This document shows, one piece after another, positions 42,766-42,795 of a stretch of 42,795 nucleotides of DNA. The notes below the pieces were generated by a model. That model had not been told where the DNA came from. It searched no databases and worked only from the letters and a program-made list of their open reading frames with translations. Source of the DNA: Planctomycetota bacterium. Lineage in GTDB: Bacteria > Planctomycetota > Planctomycetia > Pirellulales > PLA5. Each line of letters opens with the position of its first letter. The stretch's first letter is position 1. Both the position numbers and the translations under genes were made by a program. Where the stretch lies: contig QEVJ01000040.1 of the NCBI GenBank assembly GCA_003576845.1, forward strand, positions 1-42,795. The letters are read 5' to 3'.

Positions 42766-42795
42766 TCTTCCACTTATCGCGCGGCGCCGACCGCA
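42746..42795 (-). CDS. Possible C-terminal end of a gene entering from the right
   Basis: Read on the minus strand from the window edge, 15 codons (RSAPRDKWKKTNGES) precede a TAA at 42746-42748. The basic Arg/Lys content before the repeat looks coding, and the last residues are encoded by the heptad array, as for several other genes here. Too short to name; it may be chance. Confidence 0.3.
   Translation of the reverse strand, partial: RSAPRDKWKKTNGES

Overview
The window is a GC-rich bacterial chromosome segment that most resembles a planctomycete of the Pirellulales type. The assignment rests on gene families, not on a marker gene: a BBP7-type outer-membrane barrel protein, a MoxR / DUF58 / BatA-type vWA cluster with exported companions, an ECF sigma factor beside a very large membrane-anchored PQQ-propeller protein, a two-half ABC-2 permease, and a Ser/Thr kinase fused to a tubulin-like domain. 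No tRNA, rRNA, CRISPR array or transposase gene was recognised.

Left third (1-15.9 kb, all minus strand). Transcription runs right to left. It starts with an exported prenyltransferase/squalene-oxidase-repeat protein. Next come a BatA-type vWA membrane protein, a second vWA membrane protein, a DUF4175-like three-helix membrane protein, a 1333-residue exported Ala-rich coiled-coil protein, a MoxR AAA+ ATPase and a DUF58 protein. Two junctions are ATGA overlaps, so the central part is an operon; it looks like a MoxR-vWA envelope system. flgF and the start of flgG follow at the window edge.

Middle (16.4-32 kb). On the minus strand are an ECF sigma factor and a 1595-residue single-pass PQQ protein, probably its partner. 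On the plus strand are argH with a good sigma70-type promoter, an exported HEAT-like protein with an embedded receiver-like segment, a sigma54 activator without a sensory domain, and a Tat-exported molybdenum hydroxylase large subunit. A minus-strand ABC-2 permease converges on the last of these.

Right part (32-42.8 kb). A BBP7 barrel protein (minus) with a clear terminator is followed by a stand-alone LigD-phosphoesterase-like protein (plus). Then comes the most interesting block. A receiver / degenerate-GGDEF / double-CBS protein (minus) is divergent from an FHA / degenerate-EAL protein (plus). The latter is followed after 56 bp by a 973-residue protein that joins a non-RD Ser/Thr kinase to a tubulin/FtsZ-like GTPase domain. 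I infer a phospho-signalling module in which the FHA protein reads kinase marks, the two c-di-GMP-family domains act as sensors or scaffolds rather than enzymes, and the tubulin-like domain is the output. A membrane-anchored protein of unknown function converges on it.

Intergenic DNA. Nearly all the long spacers carry arrays of 7-bp units. The units differ from place to place (GGATTCG, AACCTCC, GTGAATG, ATCCTCG, CCCCAGT, ACCCCCG, AATGCAA and others) but the period is always 7. Several are built as a G/A-rich array, a short unique loop and a C/T-rich array, and they often touch or supply stop codons. A second class of spacer elements is made of inverted repeats (16.2, 22.5, 30.1, 34.3 and 41.2 kb) of REP/MITE appearance.
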